DNA of 64,000 bases from JARRQB01 sp965368585 (GCA_965368585.1 CBDUNM010000002.1:37321-101320), one strand, 5' to 3'. Counted from the first letter of the stretch, positions 17,399 through 26,459 are shown. The notes: a model not told the origin generated them from the sequence alone. Translations and numbers: made by a program.

Positions 17399-18772
17399 AT
17401 GGAACAGGATCTCAAAACTTTGGAATCGCCAGACGCGGCTGACGCCGGCCCCGCGAGCGCGGAGGAGACGCCAGCCACGGACCAGGCATCACGCCCTTTT
17501 CCGTTGCGCCTGATCGCGGCCGGATTCACCCTGGTGGCCCTGTTCCTGAGCAGTTTCGCCGTCTGGTCCACGTTGGCTCCGATCGAGGGCGCGGTGGTTT
17601 CGCCGGGCATCGTGAGCGTCGCCAGCCACCGCAACCAGATCCAGCACCTCGAAGGGGGTATCGTTGAATCCATCCGGGTGCGCGACGGCGATCACGTCAC
17701 CCAGGGGCAGCTGCTCGTCCAGTTGCGCGACGTACAACCGGCCGCGGAGCTGCGGCAGCTGGAAAGGCAATACTTCGAAGCCCTGGCGGTTGTCGCGCGG
17801 CTGCTCGCCGAGCGGGACGATCTCCAGGATGTTGACTATCCGGAAGCATTGCAGTCGCGCGCGGCCGATCCGGCAATCGCATCCGTGATGACCGGGCAGA
17901 CGAACATCCTGGCAAGTCGGCAGACGCTGGTGCAGGACAGACGGTCGTTGCTGGAGCACAAAATCGCCCAGGCCGAGGAAGAGATAAAGGGACTGGAGGG
18001 CCAGATACAAGCCAAGAACCGGCAGCGGAAATTTATCTTTCAAGAACTGTCGACCGTCGAGGAGGCCCTGGCAAAGAAACTGGTTCCGAAATCGAAAGCC
18101 CTCAAGTTGCGCCAGCACCTCGCGGAAACCGAGGGCGACCTGAGCGGCTATCAGTCGGAAATGGGGCGGCTCGAACAAAGTATTCTCGAAATGCGCCTGC
18201 AGATCAGCGAGGCGCGTGCGCAACGGATCGCGGAGATCACCGAACAGCTGCGCACCCAGCGCGCCGGGCTGTTCGATCTCTCGCAAAAGATCGTCGCGGC
18301 GCGCGATGTGCTGCATCGCACCCGGATCGTCTCGCCCATCGACGGTATCGTGGTGAACCTGCAGATTCACACTCAGGACGGCGTGATTTCAGCCGGCCAA
18401 CCGCTGTTGGAGGTCGTGCCCACCGACGATGACCTGGTCATACACGCGTTCGTCGACCCCGAAGATATCGACGAAGTCCGCATCGGTATGCCGGCGGACG
18501 TGCGATTGACGTCTTTCAGCCGGCGCAAACGCGTCCCCCTGGAAGGGGTCGTCGCCGGTCTCTCGGCCGACCGGCTGTCCGATCCGGAAACCGGGCTCGA
18601 CTACTATCGCGCGCGGATCGAGCTGCTGCCCGAGGCCAGCGACTCGGCGCGCTCGAACATGGTGGCGGGCATGGGGGCGGAGGTCTTTATCCGCACTGGT
18701 GCCAGAACGCTACTCGACTATCTGTTGTCACCCATTACCAGAAGTCTGCAGCTTGGTTTAAGGGAGCATTAA
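17399..18772 (+). CDS. HlyD-family membrane fusion protein (PrtE-like)
   Basis: A 457-residue periplasmic adaptor for the ABC exporter encoded 3 bp upstream. A cytoplasmic Pro/Ala-rich N-terminus precedes one transmembrane segment (residues about 36-60). A biotinyl-lipoyl half-motif QHLEGGIVESIRVRDGD follows, then a long coiled coil (about 140-295). The second lipoyl half, RIVSPIDGIVVNLQIHT, and a beta-barrel complete the fold. An outer-membrane TolC partner is not in the window. No repeat-toxin or RTX protein is encoded beside it, so the exported substrate may be the product of the neighbouring ligase rather than a protein. Confidence 0.9.
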   Translation: MEQDLKTLESPDAADAGPASAEETPATDQASRPFPLRLIAAGFTLVALFLSSFAVWSTLAPIEGAVVSPGIVSVASHRNQIQHLEGGIVESIRVRDGDHVTQGQLLVQLRDVQPAAELRQLERQYFEALAVVARLLAERDDLQDVDYPEALQSRAADPAIASVMTGQTNILASRQTLVQDRRSLLEHKIAQAEEEIKGLEGQIQAKNRQRKFIFQELSTVEEALAKKLVPKSKALKLRQHLAETEGDLSGYQSEMGRLEQSILEMRLQISEARAQRIAEITEQLRTQRAGLFDLSQKIVAARDVLHRTRIVSPIDGIVVNLQIHTQDGVISAGQPLLEVVPTDDDLVIHAFVDPEDIDEVRIGMPADVRLTSFSRRKRVPLEGVVAGLSADRLSDPETGLDYYRARIELLPEASDSARSNMVAGMGAEVFIRTGARTLLDYLLSPITRSLQLGLREH

Positions 18773-18775
18773 GCG

Positions 18776-21031
18776 ATGCACAGCCCCAGCAATTCATTCG
18801 ATCCACACGCCAGCGAGGTCCTCTACCTGGGCGGACCTATCAAGTTGCTGTCAAACCGAATCTTCACTGGCTGCAATATCTATCACGCGACTTCAGTGAT
18901 CCGGCAACGCGTAAGTTTCGGAATTTTGTCCGGGGGGAAAAGCGCGTTGGCCGGTCCTGAGTTCGCGACGGCGTTCCTCGATCGGTTTCGCGGCCTGAAA
19001 ACCTTTGCCCGGCAGAACGGCGTGGCTGGTGATTTTGCGGCGCGGTTGACGTCGCCGGAAGGAGCGGGCTTCGAAGAGATTTTGTTGCAGGCCATCTTGA
19101 CCGTGGAAGCCGCGGTGGCCTTTGCCCGGCACGACCTGGACCATGTCACCTATGCGGTGATCGAAAATCATGCCGGCGACGTCGACCTTATCTGGGAATG
19201 CGCCGTACCGAAATTCTCACGCACCGCGGCGGAAGTCGCGCTGCTGGGCGTGTTGGATCTGCTGCCGCGAAGGCTCTACGCGCGCCCGCGAAACTCGCTG
19301 CCGAATTTCGCTTCCGCCCTGGAGGCACTCCTGCAGCACGCACGCCGCCGCCGCTTGTCGCCGGCCACCGCTGTACTGAAGCTCGCGGCGCGAAAACGCG
19401 GACTTCCCTGCGAAGCCGTAGGCCGGCAGCACCTGCGCCTAGGGCAGGGCAAACTGCAGCAACAGATCTATTCGTCCATGACCAGCACGACATCGATCGC
19501 CGCGCAGAAGATGTGTTCCGATAAACGGCTGACCAACCGTCGACTGAGTGAACTGCGCCTGCCCGTACCCCAGCAGATCAAAGTGGGCTCGGTCGAGGCG
19601 GCGCATGCCGCCGCGACGAAGTTGGGCTTTCCGCTGGTGATAAAACCGATCAAAGGCAAAAAGGGTCAAGGCGTGACGGCGGATCTGACCGATCGCGATG
19701 GCATAGCTGCGGCGTACGCGCTCGCGCACCAGGCCGGCGCCGATGTTTTGGTCGAACGCTTCGTGCCAGGGTCCGATCACCGCCTGTTGGTGATTGGCGG
19801 TAAATTCGTTGCTGCGCTGACCCGGCTGCCGCCGGCCGTCGTCGGGGATGGGAAGCGCACGGTTGAAGCGTTGATCAATGCGCTGAATGCCGACCCCGAC
19901 CGGGACGGTTTTCGCTTGTTCAAGGTGACGAAGGACGCCGAACTGGCGCGTCAATTGGCCAGGGCAGGCGTGTCGCTGGGCGATGTCCTGGCTGAAGGCC
20001 GAACCTTGGTCTTGCGCGCCGCGGCCAATGTATCGACGGGCGGGCTGCCGATCGATGTCACCGAGCAGGTCCATCCCGACAACCGCGAGATGGCGGAGCG
20101 TGCGGCCAGGGGCGTCGGGCTGGATATTGCGGGAATCGATTTTCTGACCACCGACATCGGTCGCTCCTACCGAGAGGTCGGCGGAGGGATCGTCGAACTG
20201 AACGCCCGACCGGGCCTGGACATACACGTCTGGCCGTACGGCGGTAAACCGCGCAACGTGGCCGGAGAGGTGCTGAAGCTGTCCTTCCCACCCGAAACCG
20301 ACGGGCGCATCCCGACTGTTGCCGTTGCAGGTGACAAGGGTACGGGCACCACAGCGCGCACCCTCGACGCGATCCTGCGCGGGGCAGGGCGGTCCGTTGC
20401 CCTGGCGCTGCGCACGCATTCGTATGTCAACGGCGTATCCGCGGAACTTTCGCCTGAGCAGCAGGCGAACGCCGCACGCGTCCTGTTGCGCGATCCCGAA
20501 GTCGATACGCTGGTGAGCACGGTATCGCCGCGCCAGGCGGTGCGGCGTGGTCTGGTGCTCGAAACATTCCGCCTCACGGTGATCATGGACAAGGTCAAGG
20601 ATAACGAAACGGAACTCTTCCACACCGGGCTTGATATTGTGCAGCGGGCCACGACCGATTGCTTTGTGGTGGGCGCCGGCAATGTCGTCGCACTCGACCG
20701 ACTTCGAGAACTCGGTGCCCGGCAGCTGATTCTGGTCAGTGAGCGTTTGAATGACCCGGTTCTGCAGGCACATCTCAATGCCGGCCATGCCGGTGTGGCG
20801 ACCATGTGGCAGGATGGCGAAATCCGAATCGTCGTCCTGTCCGGCGCCGATGTCTTGACCTCGATCCGCGCCGACGACGGGTCCTCCCGCGACAGCCGCA
20901 CCAGGAAACGACGCCTGAAGAATGGCAAGTTGTTTGCGGTCGCGGCCGCGGTCGGTCTGGGACTGAAGGGGTCGGAAATCGCGGCGGCCTTGCGCAACGC
21001 GCCGCCCATCATCGTACCTGACGGCGACTGA
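18776..21031 (+). CDS. Cyanophycin-synthetase-like ATP-grasp ligase with degenerate Mur-like domain
   Basis: A 751-residue protein clearly related to CphA. Residues 1-225 correspond to the N domain. The ATP-grasp domain (228-504) is well kept: ASDK-like CSDKRLTNR, LVIKPIKGKKGQGV, VERFVPGSDHRLLVI, VVGDGKRTVEAL, AANVSTGGLPID and GIVELNARPGLDIHV. The C-terminal Mur-like domain (512-751) is shorter than in CphA, and its P-loop reads GDKGTGTT where GTNGKTT is expected, so the ATP-binding lysine is lost. The DHLG-type motif is also missing. It therefore probably forms one kind of amide bond, not the Asp/Arg alternation of cyanophycin. The gene starts 3 bp after the adaptor gene. Confidence 0.85.
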   Translation: MHSPSNSFDPHASEVLYLGGPIKLLSNRIFTGCNIYHATSVIRQRVSFGILSGGKSALAGPEFATAFLDRFRGLKTFARQNGVAGDFAARLTSPEGAGFEEILLQAILTVEAAVAFARHDLDHVTYAVIENHAGDVDLIWECAVPKFSRTAAEVALLGVLDLLPRRLYARPRNSLPNFASALEALLQHARRRRLSPATAVLKLAARKRGLPCEAVGRQHLRLGQGKLQQQIYSSMTSTTSIAAQKMCSDKRLTNRRLSELRLPVPQQIKVGSVEAAHAAATKLGFPLVIKPIKGKKGQGVTADLTDRDGIAAAYALAHQAGADVLVERFVPGSDHRLLVIGGKFVAALTRLPPAVVGDGKRTVEALINALNADPDRDGFRLFKVTKDAELARQLARAGVSLGDVLAEGRTLVLRAAANVSTGGLPIDVTEQVHPDNREMAERAARGVGLDIAGIDFLTTDIGRSYREVGGGIVELNARPGLDIHVWPYGGKPRNVAGEVLKLSFPPETDGRIPTVAVAGDKGTGTTARTLDAILRGAGRSVALALRTHSYVNGVSAELSPEQQANAARVLLRDPEVDTLVSTVSPRQAVRRGLVLETFRLTVIMDKVKDNETELFHTGLDIVQRATTDCFVVGAGNVVALDRLRELGARQLILVSERLNDPVLQAHLNAGHAGVATMWQDGEIRIVVLSGADVLTSIRADDGSSRDSRTRKRRLKNGKLFAVAAAVGLGLKGSEIAAALRNAPPIIVPDGD

Positions 21032-21050
21032 CACGCACGCCCCCCCTCCC

Positions 21051-22016
21051 GTGTCCATTTCCGACCAGCGCCGCCGTCACGCAACCTTGGGGTGGGCCCG
21101 TGGCGTGCTCGTGCTCCTGCTATGGTTGGGCATCGCGGCGACCACCGTCGCGCGCGATTCGGGAATCGGTCAACTGCGCCTGGTGGCTGACGGGATAGAG
21201 TTCAAGATTTTCACCTATCGCCCGCCCCTGTGCGCCAAACCGTCGGCACTGGTTGTCTTCCACGGCCTGCACCGCAAGGCCGAGAGCGTCAGAAACAAGG
21301 CGATGGACATTGCGGCGAGGGCGTGCCTGATGGTATTCGCTCCGCTGTTCGACCAGGATCGGTTTCCGAACTGGCGCTACCACCGCGCCGGCGTGGTGCG
21401 CGACGGCCGCGTGCAGCCTGTGCAGCAATGGACCGGACCCGTGCTGCACGCACTCCTGGACCTTACCCGGGAGGCAATCGGCAACCCGGATGCTAAACTC
21501 TACCTGTTCGGCCATTCCGCGGGCGGCCAGTTTTTGTCCCGGATCGCCGCCTACACACCGCTGGCGAGGGTCGAGCGTATCGTGATCGCCAATCCATCGG
21601 TTTATGTTGCACCACTTCTGGATGAGGCCGCGCCGTATGGGTTCGACGGCTTGTTTTCGGCCGAGGAAGCGGATGACCGCCTGCGCGCCTATCTGGCTTC
21701 GCCCATTACCATTTATCTGGGCCAGGAGGACACGGGCGATAAACTGCTCGTCAAGAACCGGGCGGCAGCGCGCCAGGGAAAGAATCGGCTTGAACGTGGT
21801 CGAGCGGTTTTCCGGATGGCGAAAAATCTCGCCGAGGAACGCGGCTGGCGTTTTCGATGGAACCTGGTTGAAGCACCCGGGGTAGGTCATTCTTCGGGCG
21901 GAATGCTGCGTGCTGCGGCGCTTTATCAGGCGTTGGGATTATCGCCGCCGTCGTCCGATTCCGATAGGCCGGTTCGGCATGAACTCCCCGACGCCGGCGT
22001 AGCGGCGACACCATAG
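21051..22016 (+). CDS. Exported alpha/beta-hydrolase (paralogue 1)
   Basis: A 321-residue serine hydrolase. A GTG start gives a basic N-terminus and a hydrophobic signal segment (VLVLLLWLGIAATTVA), so the enzyme is probably periplasmic or secreted. The nucleophile motif is FGHSAGGQF, a candidate acid is the Asp in LGQEDTGD, and the candidate histidine is in GVGHSSG. It shares long conserved blocks (RFPNWRY, WTGPVLHAL, RIVIANPSVYVAP) with the next gene. It lies 19 bp after the CphA-like ligase, which suggests trimming or release of the exported product. The GTG lacks a clear Shine-Dalgarno, so the start could differ slightly. Confidence 0.75.
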   Translation: MSISDQRRRHATLGWARGVLVLLLWLGIAATTVARDSGIGQLRLVADGIEFKIFTYRPPLCAKPSALVVFHGLHRKAESVRNKAMDIAARACLMVFAPLFDQDRFPNWRYHRAGVVRDGRVQPVQQWTGPVLHALLDLTREAIGNPDAKLYLFGHSAGGQFLSRIAAYTPLARVERIVIANPSVYVAPLLDEAAPYGFDGLFSAEEADDRLRAYLASPITIYLGQEDTGDKLLVKNRAAARQGKNRLERGRAVFRMAKNLAEERGWRFRWNLVEAPGVGHSSGGMLRAAALYQALGLSPPSSDSDRPVRHELPDAGVAATP

Positions 22017-22060
22017 CCAGACGCGGACGTTTGCCGAACGGCGTTGCATGAATAGAAGAC

Positions 22061-22939
22061 GTGAATCTGTCATTGAATCGATCAGGCATGCGTGTTTTTC
22101 CATTGGGTGCAAGCCATGAGGCGGTAGGCATCAATGGCGAGGAGGTGACCGTCTACGTTTACCGACCTGAGGTCGCCTCGACGTCCGGGATCCTGTTCGT
22201 GTTCGACGGACTGTACCGCGATGCGTCCGGCATGCGGGATAAAACCGCCGCCTTGGCAGAACGCACGGGACTCACCGTTTTTGCGCCGTTGCTGGATCGC
22301 AAGCGCTTCCCGAAATGGCGTTATGATGCCGCCGGTGTCATACGGCGCGGCCAGGAACAACCGCGTGAGCGCTGGACCGGGCCGCTTTTACAGGCGCTGT
22401 TCGAGTGGGCAAAAGCAGCAATCGGCCAACCAACGGCACGCTTGTTTCTGTTCGGTCATTCCGCCGGCGGACAGATGTTGTCGCGTATCTGTGCGTATTC
22501 GCCGTTATCCGGCACCGAGCGCATTGTCATTGCCAATCCATCGGCCTACGTGGCGCCAACGCTCGACGAACCCGCCCCCTTTGGATTTCACGGTGTTTTC
22601 TCAACCACCGAGGCGACGGCACGCCTGCAGGTCTACCTCGCCTTGCCGATCACCATCTATTTGGGGCAGGAAGACACGGGCGACCTGAATCTTGCCAAGT
22701 CCGCGGCGGCCATGCGCCAGGGGTCGAGCCGCCTGGCGCGCGGACGCTCGATCTATTGCGCCGGTCTGGAGGCGGCCCGCCGGCACGCATGGGCCTTCAA
22801 CTGGCAACTGATTGAAGCGCCGGGGATCGGCCATTCCTCGCGGGCAATGCTCGACGCCGGGCAGTGTCACACGGCGCTCGGTCTGCGACCTAGGAGGCTG
22901 TCCGATAACAGCGGTCGTCACGCGGGCGTTCTAAATTGA
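22061..22939 (+). CDS. Alpha/beta-hydrolase (paralogue 2)
   Basis: A 292-residue paralogue of the preceding gene with the same motif order: RFPKWRY, WTGPLLQAL, FGHSAGGQM (nucleophile), RIVIANPSAYVAP, LGQEDTGD and GIGHSS. Unlike the preceding gene it has no hydrophobic signal segment, so it may work in the cytoplasm. The start is uncertain between GTG 22061 and ATG 22088. It is the last gene of the operon; mobile-element debris follows within 50 bp. Confidence 0.72.
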   Translation: MNLSLNRSGMRVFPLGASHEAVGINGEEVTVYVYRPEVASTSGILFVFDGLYRDASGMRDKTAALAERTGLTVFAPLLDRKRFPKWRYDAAGVIRRGQEQPRERWTGPLLQALFEWAKAAIGQPTARLFLFGHSAGGQMLSRICAYSPLSGTERIVIANPSAYVAPTLDEPAPFGFHGVFSTTEATARLQVYLALPITIYLGQEDTGDLNLAKSAAAMRQGSSRLARGRSIYCAGLEAARRHAWAFNWQLIEAPGIGHSSRAMLDAGQCHTALGLRPRRLSDNSGRHAGVLN

Positions 22940-22974
22940 GGCATGTTTTTTAGATCATTCTCCGCGTCGCTACG

Positions 22975-23060
22975 CTCCGACGGGTGGCAGTTTTGCCCCG
23001 ATCTGTATGGGGCAGCCTTCACGTGAAACGGGTGGCAGGCTTCGGCGGAGTGGGTAGCCA
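22975..23060. mobile_element. Probable IS21-type terminal fragment
   Basis: Two copies of CGGGTGGCAG (22981-22990 and 23029-23038), with a degenerate third (GGGGCAG near 23010), lie in sequence reminiscent of the repeated ends of IS21-family elements. No transposase frame is attached. The assignment rests on remembered resemblance, so confidence is low. Confidence 0.35.
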
Positions 23061-23132
23061 CTCTGCCGTGCGCTTACTCAACGCTGTTGCACCACTGAAA
23101 AAAGCCGCATTGAGCAAACTCGGCATCTCCAG

Positions 23133-23387
23133 CTATTTCGATTTAACCGCCAATTCGGCACGCCGCTTCTTGCCTTTCTTGAGCTGCACGCGGGCAATCT
23201 TTCTCTCCAGCTTCAGATGTTTGCGTTTGGATGAATTTTTCTCCTTAGAAAGCTTTTTTTCGAGTTTCCTTTCTTTTTCCGCCAATTCCGATAGCAGGTC
23301 ATCAATTCGTTCAACCGCCGCCGAACCTTTTTTCTCGCCTTTCGACAACTGTTTTTGAAGATGTTTAACCAGATCCTTTATACCCAC
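23133..23387 (-). CDS. Small Lys/Glu-rich coiled-coil protein
   Basis: An 84-residue, very basic, almost entirely helical protein (blocks such as KERKLEKKLSKEKNSSKRK) with heptad-like leucines. No membrane segment or signal peptide is visible. Composition is quite unlike the antisense frame, which looks like a shadow. It lies between the hydrolase operon and the Na/Pi cotransporter on the latter's strand, 113 bp downstream of its stop. Function unknown; such proteins can bind nucleic acid or act as structural coils. Confidence 0.6.
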   Translation of the reverse strand: MGIKDLVKHLQKQLSKGEKKGSAAVERIDDLLSELAEKERKLEKKLSKEKNSSKRKHLKLERKIARVQLKKGKKRRAELAVKSK

Positions 23388-23500
23388 GGTCTAACTATCC
23401 TCCATCGCGACGGGTTAGATCACGCACCGTTTCCCAGATCCCGGTCGCCCGGAATCTATCGGCATCATGGCTGCGCGTAAAATGCACTATTATCGGTGGC

Positions 23501-25330
23501 TCACCCGGCGGCGGTCGCACCGACCTCGCCTTTATCGACGTCGATCTGCTCATCAGCGGGCAACACCGCCTTCGCCATGCGCTTGGCAAAGTAGTAGATC
23601 CTCTTCTGTTTCTCGATGATATCGACCTCAATCGTGTAAGCAGCGATCCGATTCGGTTCTTCAGCCACCAGACGCTCTGCTTGGTGAACGGCAGCCGAAT
23701 CGGAAATCCTGGTGATTTCTTCTTTCATGCTGATTACCGCATCGGCAGCCACCCGGTCATTGTTGGCGACGGCCATTACCGCGCCGCTCAATGCCCTATT
23801 CACAACATCCTGGAAATCGCTCAGTACCTTTGCGGTGGCGTCACTTATCTTGAATCCGGCTTCAATTCGACTGTAGCCCAATTCAACCAGATTGGTCTCT
23901 ACCGTGTCACCGATATTCTCCAGTTCACCGAGCGCAGCCATCAGATTGAGGTGCTCCTGAGTTTGCGCTTCGGAAAGGGAGTTCTTACTGATATTTCCCA
24001 GGTACTCCAGTGTTTGTTCGTAAAGGATATCAACCTCGTCGTCCATATCCCGGATCTCGGCAAGTCTTTCTCTGTTGCCACTGATAATGGCCGGCATGAT
24101 CTGATGCGTCATACTCTTGACCAACTCACCCATGTGCTGTATCTCCATACGGACCCGGTCAAGGGCCAACACAGGGGTGGTAAGTAGTTCCCGATCCAGG
24201 AATTTGGCGCTGATTGCGAGCTTTTCCGCCTCGATCGGCCGGTCGGGTATTATCCATTCGCAAAGGCGGGCGAACAGGCCGGCCAAAGGCAAGAACGTAA
24301 ACGCTATACCCACGTTGAAAATAGTATGCGCGTTGGCGATTTGGCGAGGGGTTTCTACCGCCAGTTTTTCCATACCAACCACGCCCGCATCAGCGACCGG
24401 CGAGATTTCCCGTACCAGTTCTGCGAGGTAGGGGATGAAGGGGAAGATCAGGATCACACCGACAACCTTGAAGGTGACATGTGCGACCGCGACCCGGACC
24501 GCCTCCCGAGGTTTGCCTATGGCGGCAAGTCCGGCGGTTGCACAGGTGCCGATGTTGGCACCCAACGCCAGGGCGATACCGGCCTCGAGGCTGATCAGGC
24601 CCTGCAGGGCCATCGCGATCACGACACCCATCGTGGCGGACGAGGACTGAACCAAGGCGGTAAACAGGGTCGCCACAAGGATTCCGATCAGCGGGTTTGA
24701 AACGTTCTGCATCAGCGCGATAAACGGCTCATAGCTGCGCAGCGGGTACATGCCCTCGCTCATGATCCCCATCCCGAAGAAGATCATACCCAGGCCCATG
24801 ATGAGATGACCATACTGCTTTATTCGGTCGTTTTTACTGACAAAGATCAGGCCAAAACCCACAGTTACCAGCAGCAGGGCATATTTCGTCACCTTGAAAG
24901 CCACGATCTGCGCGGTGATGGTGGTACCGATGTCGGCGCCTAGAATCACACCGATAGCTTGTGACAGGGACATCAGGCCGGCGGTCACAAATCCCACTAG
25001 CATCACGGTGGTCACCGAAGAGGACTGAATTACGGCGGTGACGAACGCACCGGTGATCAGACCCATGATGCGGCTATTGGTCAGCTTTGCCAGGATCTGC
25101 TTCATACTGTCGCCGGCCACCCTTTTCAAGGCCTCGGCCATCTGCTCCATGCCGAACAGGAACACGGACAGGCCTCCCAAAAGGGTCATGACCATCACGC
25201 CCCAGTCCATCGTGCTTTCCGAGCCGTCGGCAGCGAATACCGGATAAGTACCAAAGGCAACAAACAAGCCAACCAAAATGAGTCCCGCGAATCGCATCTG
25301 TATTTCGGTTGGTGATTTGAAGTAGCTCAT
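23501..25330 (-). CDS. Na/Pi cotransporter family protein with PhoU-like domain
   Basis: A 609-residue inner-membrane protein of the NptA/PNaS family. Two inverted transport repeats each carry the QSSS signature (AVIQSSSVTTVMLVGF and ALVQSSSATMGVV), with GADIGTT and GANIGTC loops. From about residue 385 a helical PhoU-like domain follows (two helical bundles, MDDEVDILYEQTLEYL). Family members import phosphate with sodium. Sodium coupling fits the Na+-NQR operon at 33-39 kb. An N-terminal signal-like segment precedes the first repeat. Confidence 0.93.
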   Translation of the reverse strand: MSYFKSPTEIQMRFAGLILVGLFVAFGTYPVFAADGSESTMDWGVMVMTLLGGLSVFLFGMEQMAEALKRVAGDSMKQILAKLTNSRIMGLITGAFVTAVIQSSSVTTVMLVGFVTAGLMSLSQAIGVILGADIGTTITAQIVAFKVTKYALLLVTVGFGLIFVSKNDRIKQYGHLIMGLGMIFFGMGIMSEGMYPLRSYEPFIALMQNVSNPLIGILVATLFTALVQSSSATMGVVIAMALQGLISLEAGIALALGANIGTCATAGLAAIGKPREAVRVAVAHVTFKVVGVILIFPFIPYLAELVREISPVADAGVVGMEKLAVETPRQIANAHTIFNVGIAFTFLPLAGLFARLCEWIIPDRPIEAEKLAISAKFLDRELLTTPVLALDRVRMEIQHMGELVKSMTHQIMPAIISGNRERLAEIRDMDDEVDILYEQTLEYLGNISKNSLSEAQTQEHLNLMAALGELENIGDTVETNLVELGYSRIEAGFKISDATAKVLSDFQDVVNRALSGAVMAVANNDRVAADAVISMKEEITRISDSAAVHQAERLVAEEPNRIAAYTIEVDIIEKQKRIYYFAKRMAKAVLPADEQIDVDKGEVGATAAG

Positions 25331-25511
25331 AATTATTTTTCTCGCTGTGAATCTGCTGATGTAGACTCGGTTTTTATTACCGTTGTGTTACAACCAAGTT
25401 GAGAAAATAGCGCAAATAACGGCCCGCGTCCAAGGGCGGCGGGAAAATTCCGGCCCGATATGTAGGATTAACCGAAATACCCAGTCGCAGCGGAGAAGTT
25501 CGCCCGACAGG

Positions 25512-26459
25512 TCAAGCCTGACGCTGGGTACCCCGATACTCGGTATGCATCCCGACCGGCCGCAGGCTGTTCTTCAACTGCACCAGGCCTTCGCGGTCGA
25601 GACCGGACCCGTCGTTGACCAGTTCAAAGTGTTCCAGCTTGGACATGAAGCTGTAACGCTGAAAGTAACTGAGCCCCGGAATATCGATATCGCACTTCGC
25701 CTCCAGGAACGCGGCGTAGCCGGGACGGATCTCGCCGCCGAACGCGAAGCCAACCAGCTTCCCGCCGATCAAGACGACCTCGCCCCGCACATCGGGCTCG
25801 TCGAACGCGCCTGCCAGTTCGATCATGCGCCTGGTCGTCCCGATACCACCCATTGTGCCGTGCGCATCGCGATGATGCCTGCGCCATCGACGCAGCAACG
25901 CCAGGCACAACGCTTTGTGAGCAGTCGCATACGGCAGTACTTCCAGCGCATCCATGGCTTGGACTTTCGCCACATTGCGCCGCACAGTTCGATACTTGCC
26001 GCCGCTGATATCACCGAAGGACTCGGGGGCGTACAAGTATTGCGACTTCCGCTCTTCGACCCGCAGACCCGGCAGGGCCGCGACGCGCTCGGCATCCTTT
26101 GCATCGATCTTCAAAACCCGCGCGCTCTTGTCGCCGTTGAAGTCGTTCGCTCGCTCGAGGCAGCGCCGCAAGACGTTGACGTTCATTGGCGACGGCGCCA
26201 TCAGAACATCCAGTCTCGGTTTGGCGTCTTCGGCGGTCCAGCGAAATACGCATACCGAGTCTTCGTCGACGACCAGCAACGCGGCGCGGCTACCGGGGCG
26301 GTTATGAGTCAGTAAAAAGGGAAAATAGTAGCCGAAGCCTATCTGCTCGCCGTCCGCGATGGCGCGCTTGTAGCGGGCCAGATCTTCGAGGTCCGCTATT
26401 TTCAAGCCGTCGAGCGCATCCGTTAATTCGAGACTCGCCATCCGTTTAGGTCCTTGCAT
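25512..26459 (-). CDS. DUF2156 protein (phosphatidylglycerol lysyltransferase C-terminal-like)
   Basis: A 315-residue protein with two GNAT-like halves as in the DUF2156 / MprF C-terminal family. Visible landmarks are FGYYFPFLLTHNRPGSRAA near the start, and GEVVLIGGKLVGFAFGGEI followed by IPGLSYFQRYSFMSK in the second half. No membrane segments are present, so it is a soluble stand-alone domain, possibly an aminoacyl- or acyltransferase. Two ATG starts six codons apart (26459 and 26441) are possible; the second has AAGGA upstream. No operon partner is obvious. Confidence 0.75.
   Translation of the reverse strand: MQGPKRMASLELTDALDGLKIADLEDLARYKRAIADGEQIGFGYYFPFLLTHNRPGSRAALLVVDEDSVCVFRWTAEDAKPRLDVLMAPSPMNVNVLRRCLERANDFNGDKSARVLKIDAKDAERVAALPGLRVEERKSQYLYAPESFGDISGGKYRTVRRNVAKVQAMDALEVLPYATAHKALCLALLRRWRRHHRDAHGTMGGIGTTRRMIELAGAFDEPDVRGEVVLIGGKLVGFAFGGEIRPGYAAFLEAKCDIDIPGLSYFQRYSFMSKLEHFELVNDGSGLDREGLVQLKNSLRPVGMHTEYRGTQRQA

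Noticed and set aside
18776..21031. Calling the ligase a true cyanophycin synthetase (cphA)
   Set aside because: The second ATP site is degenerate and no cyanophycinase is present, so the substrate pair Asp/Arg is not supported.
19439..21058. 539-codon open frame on the minus strand
   Set aside because: It is antisense to the CphA-like ligase, whose motifs are unmistakable. Its composition is the Gln/Arg/His-rich pattern expected from antisense of GC-rich coding DNA.
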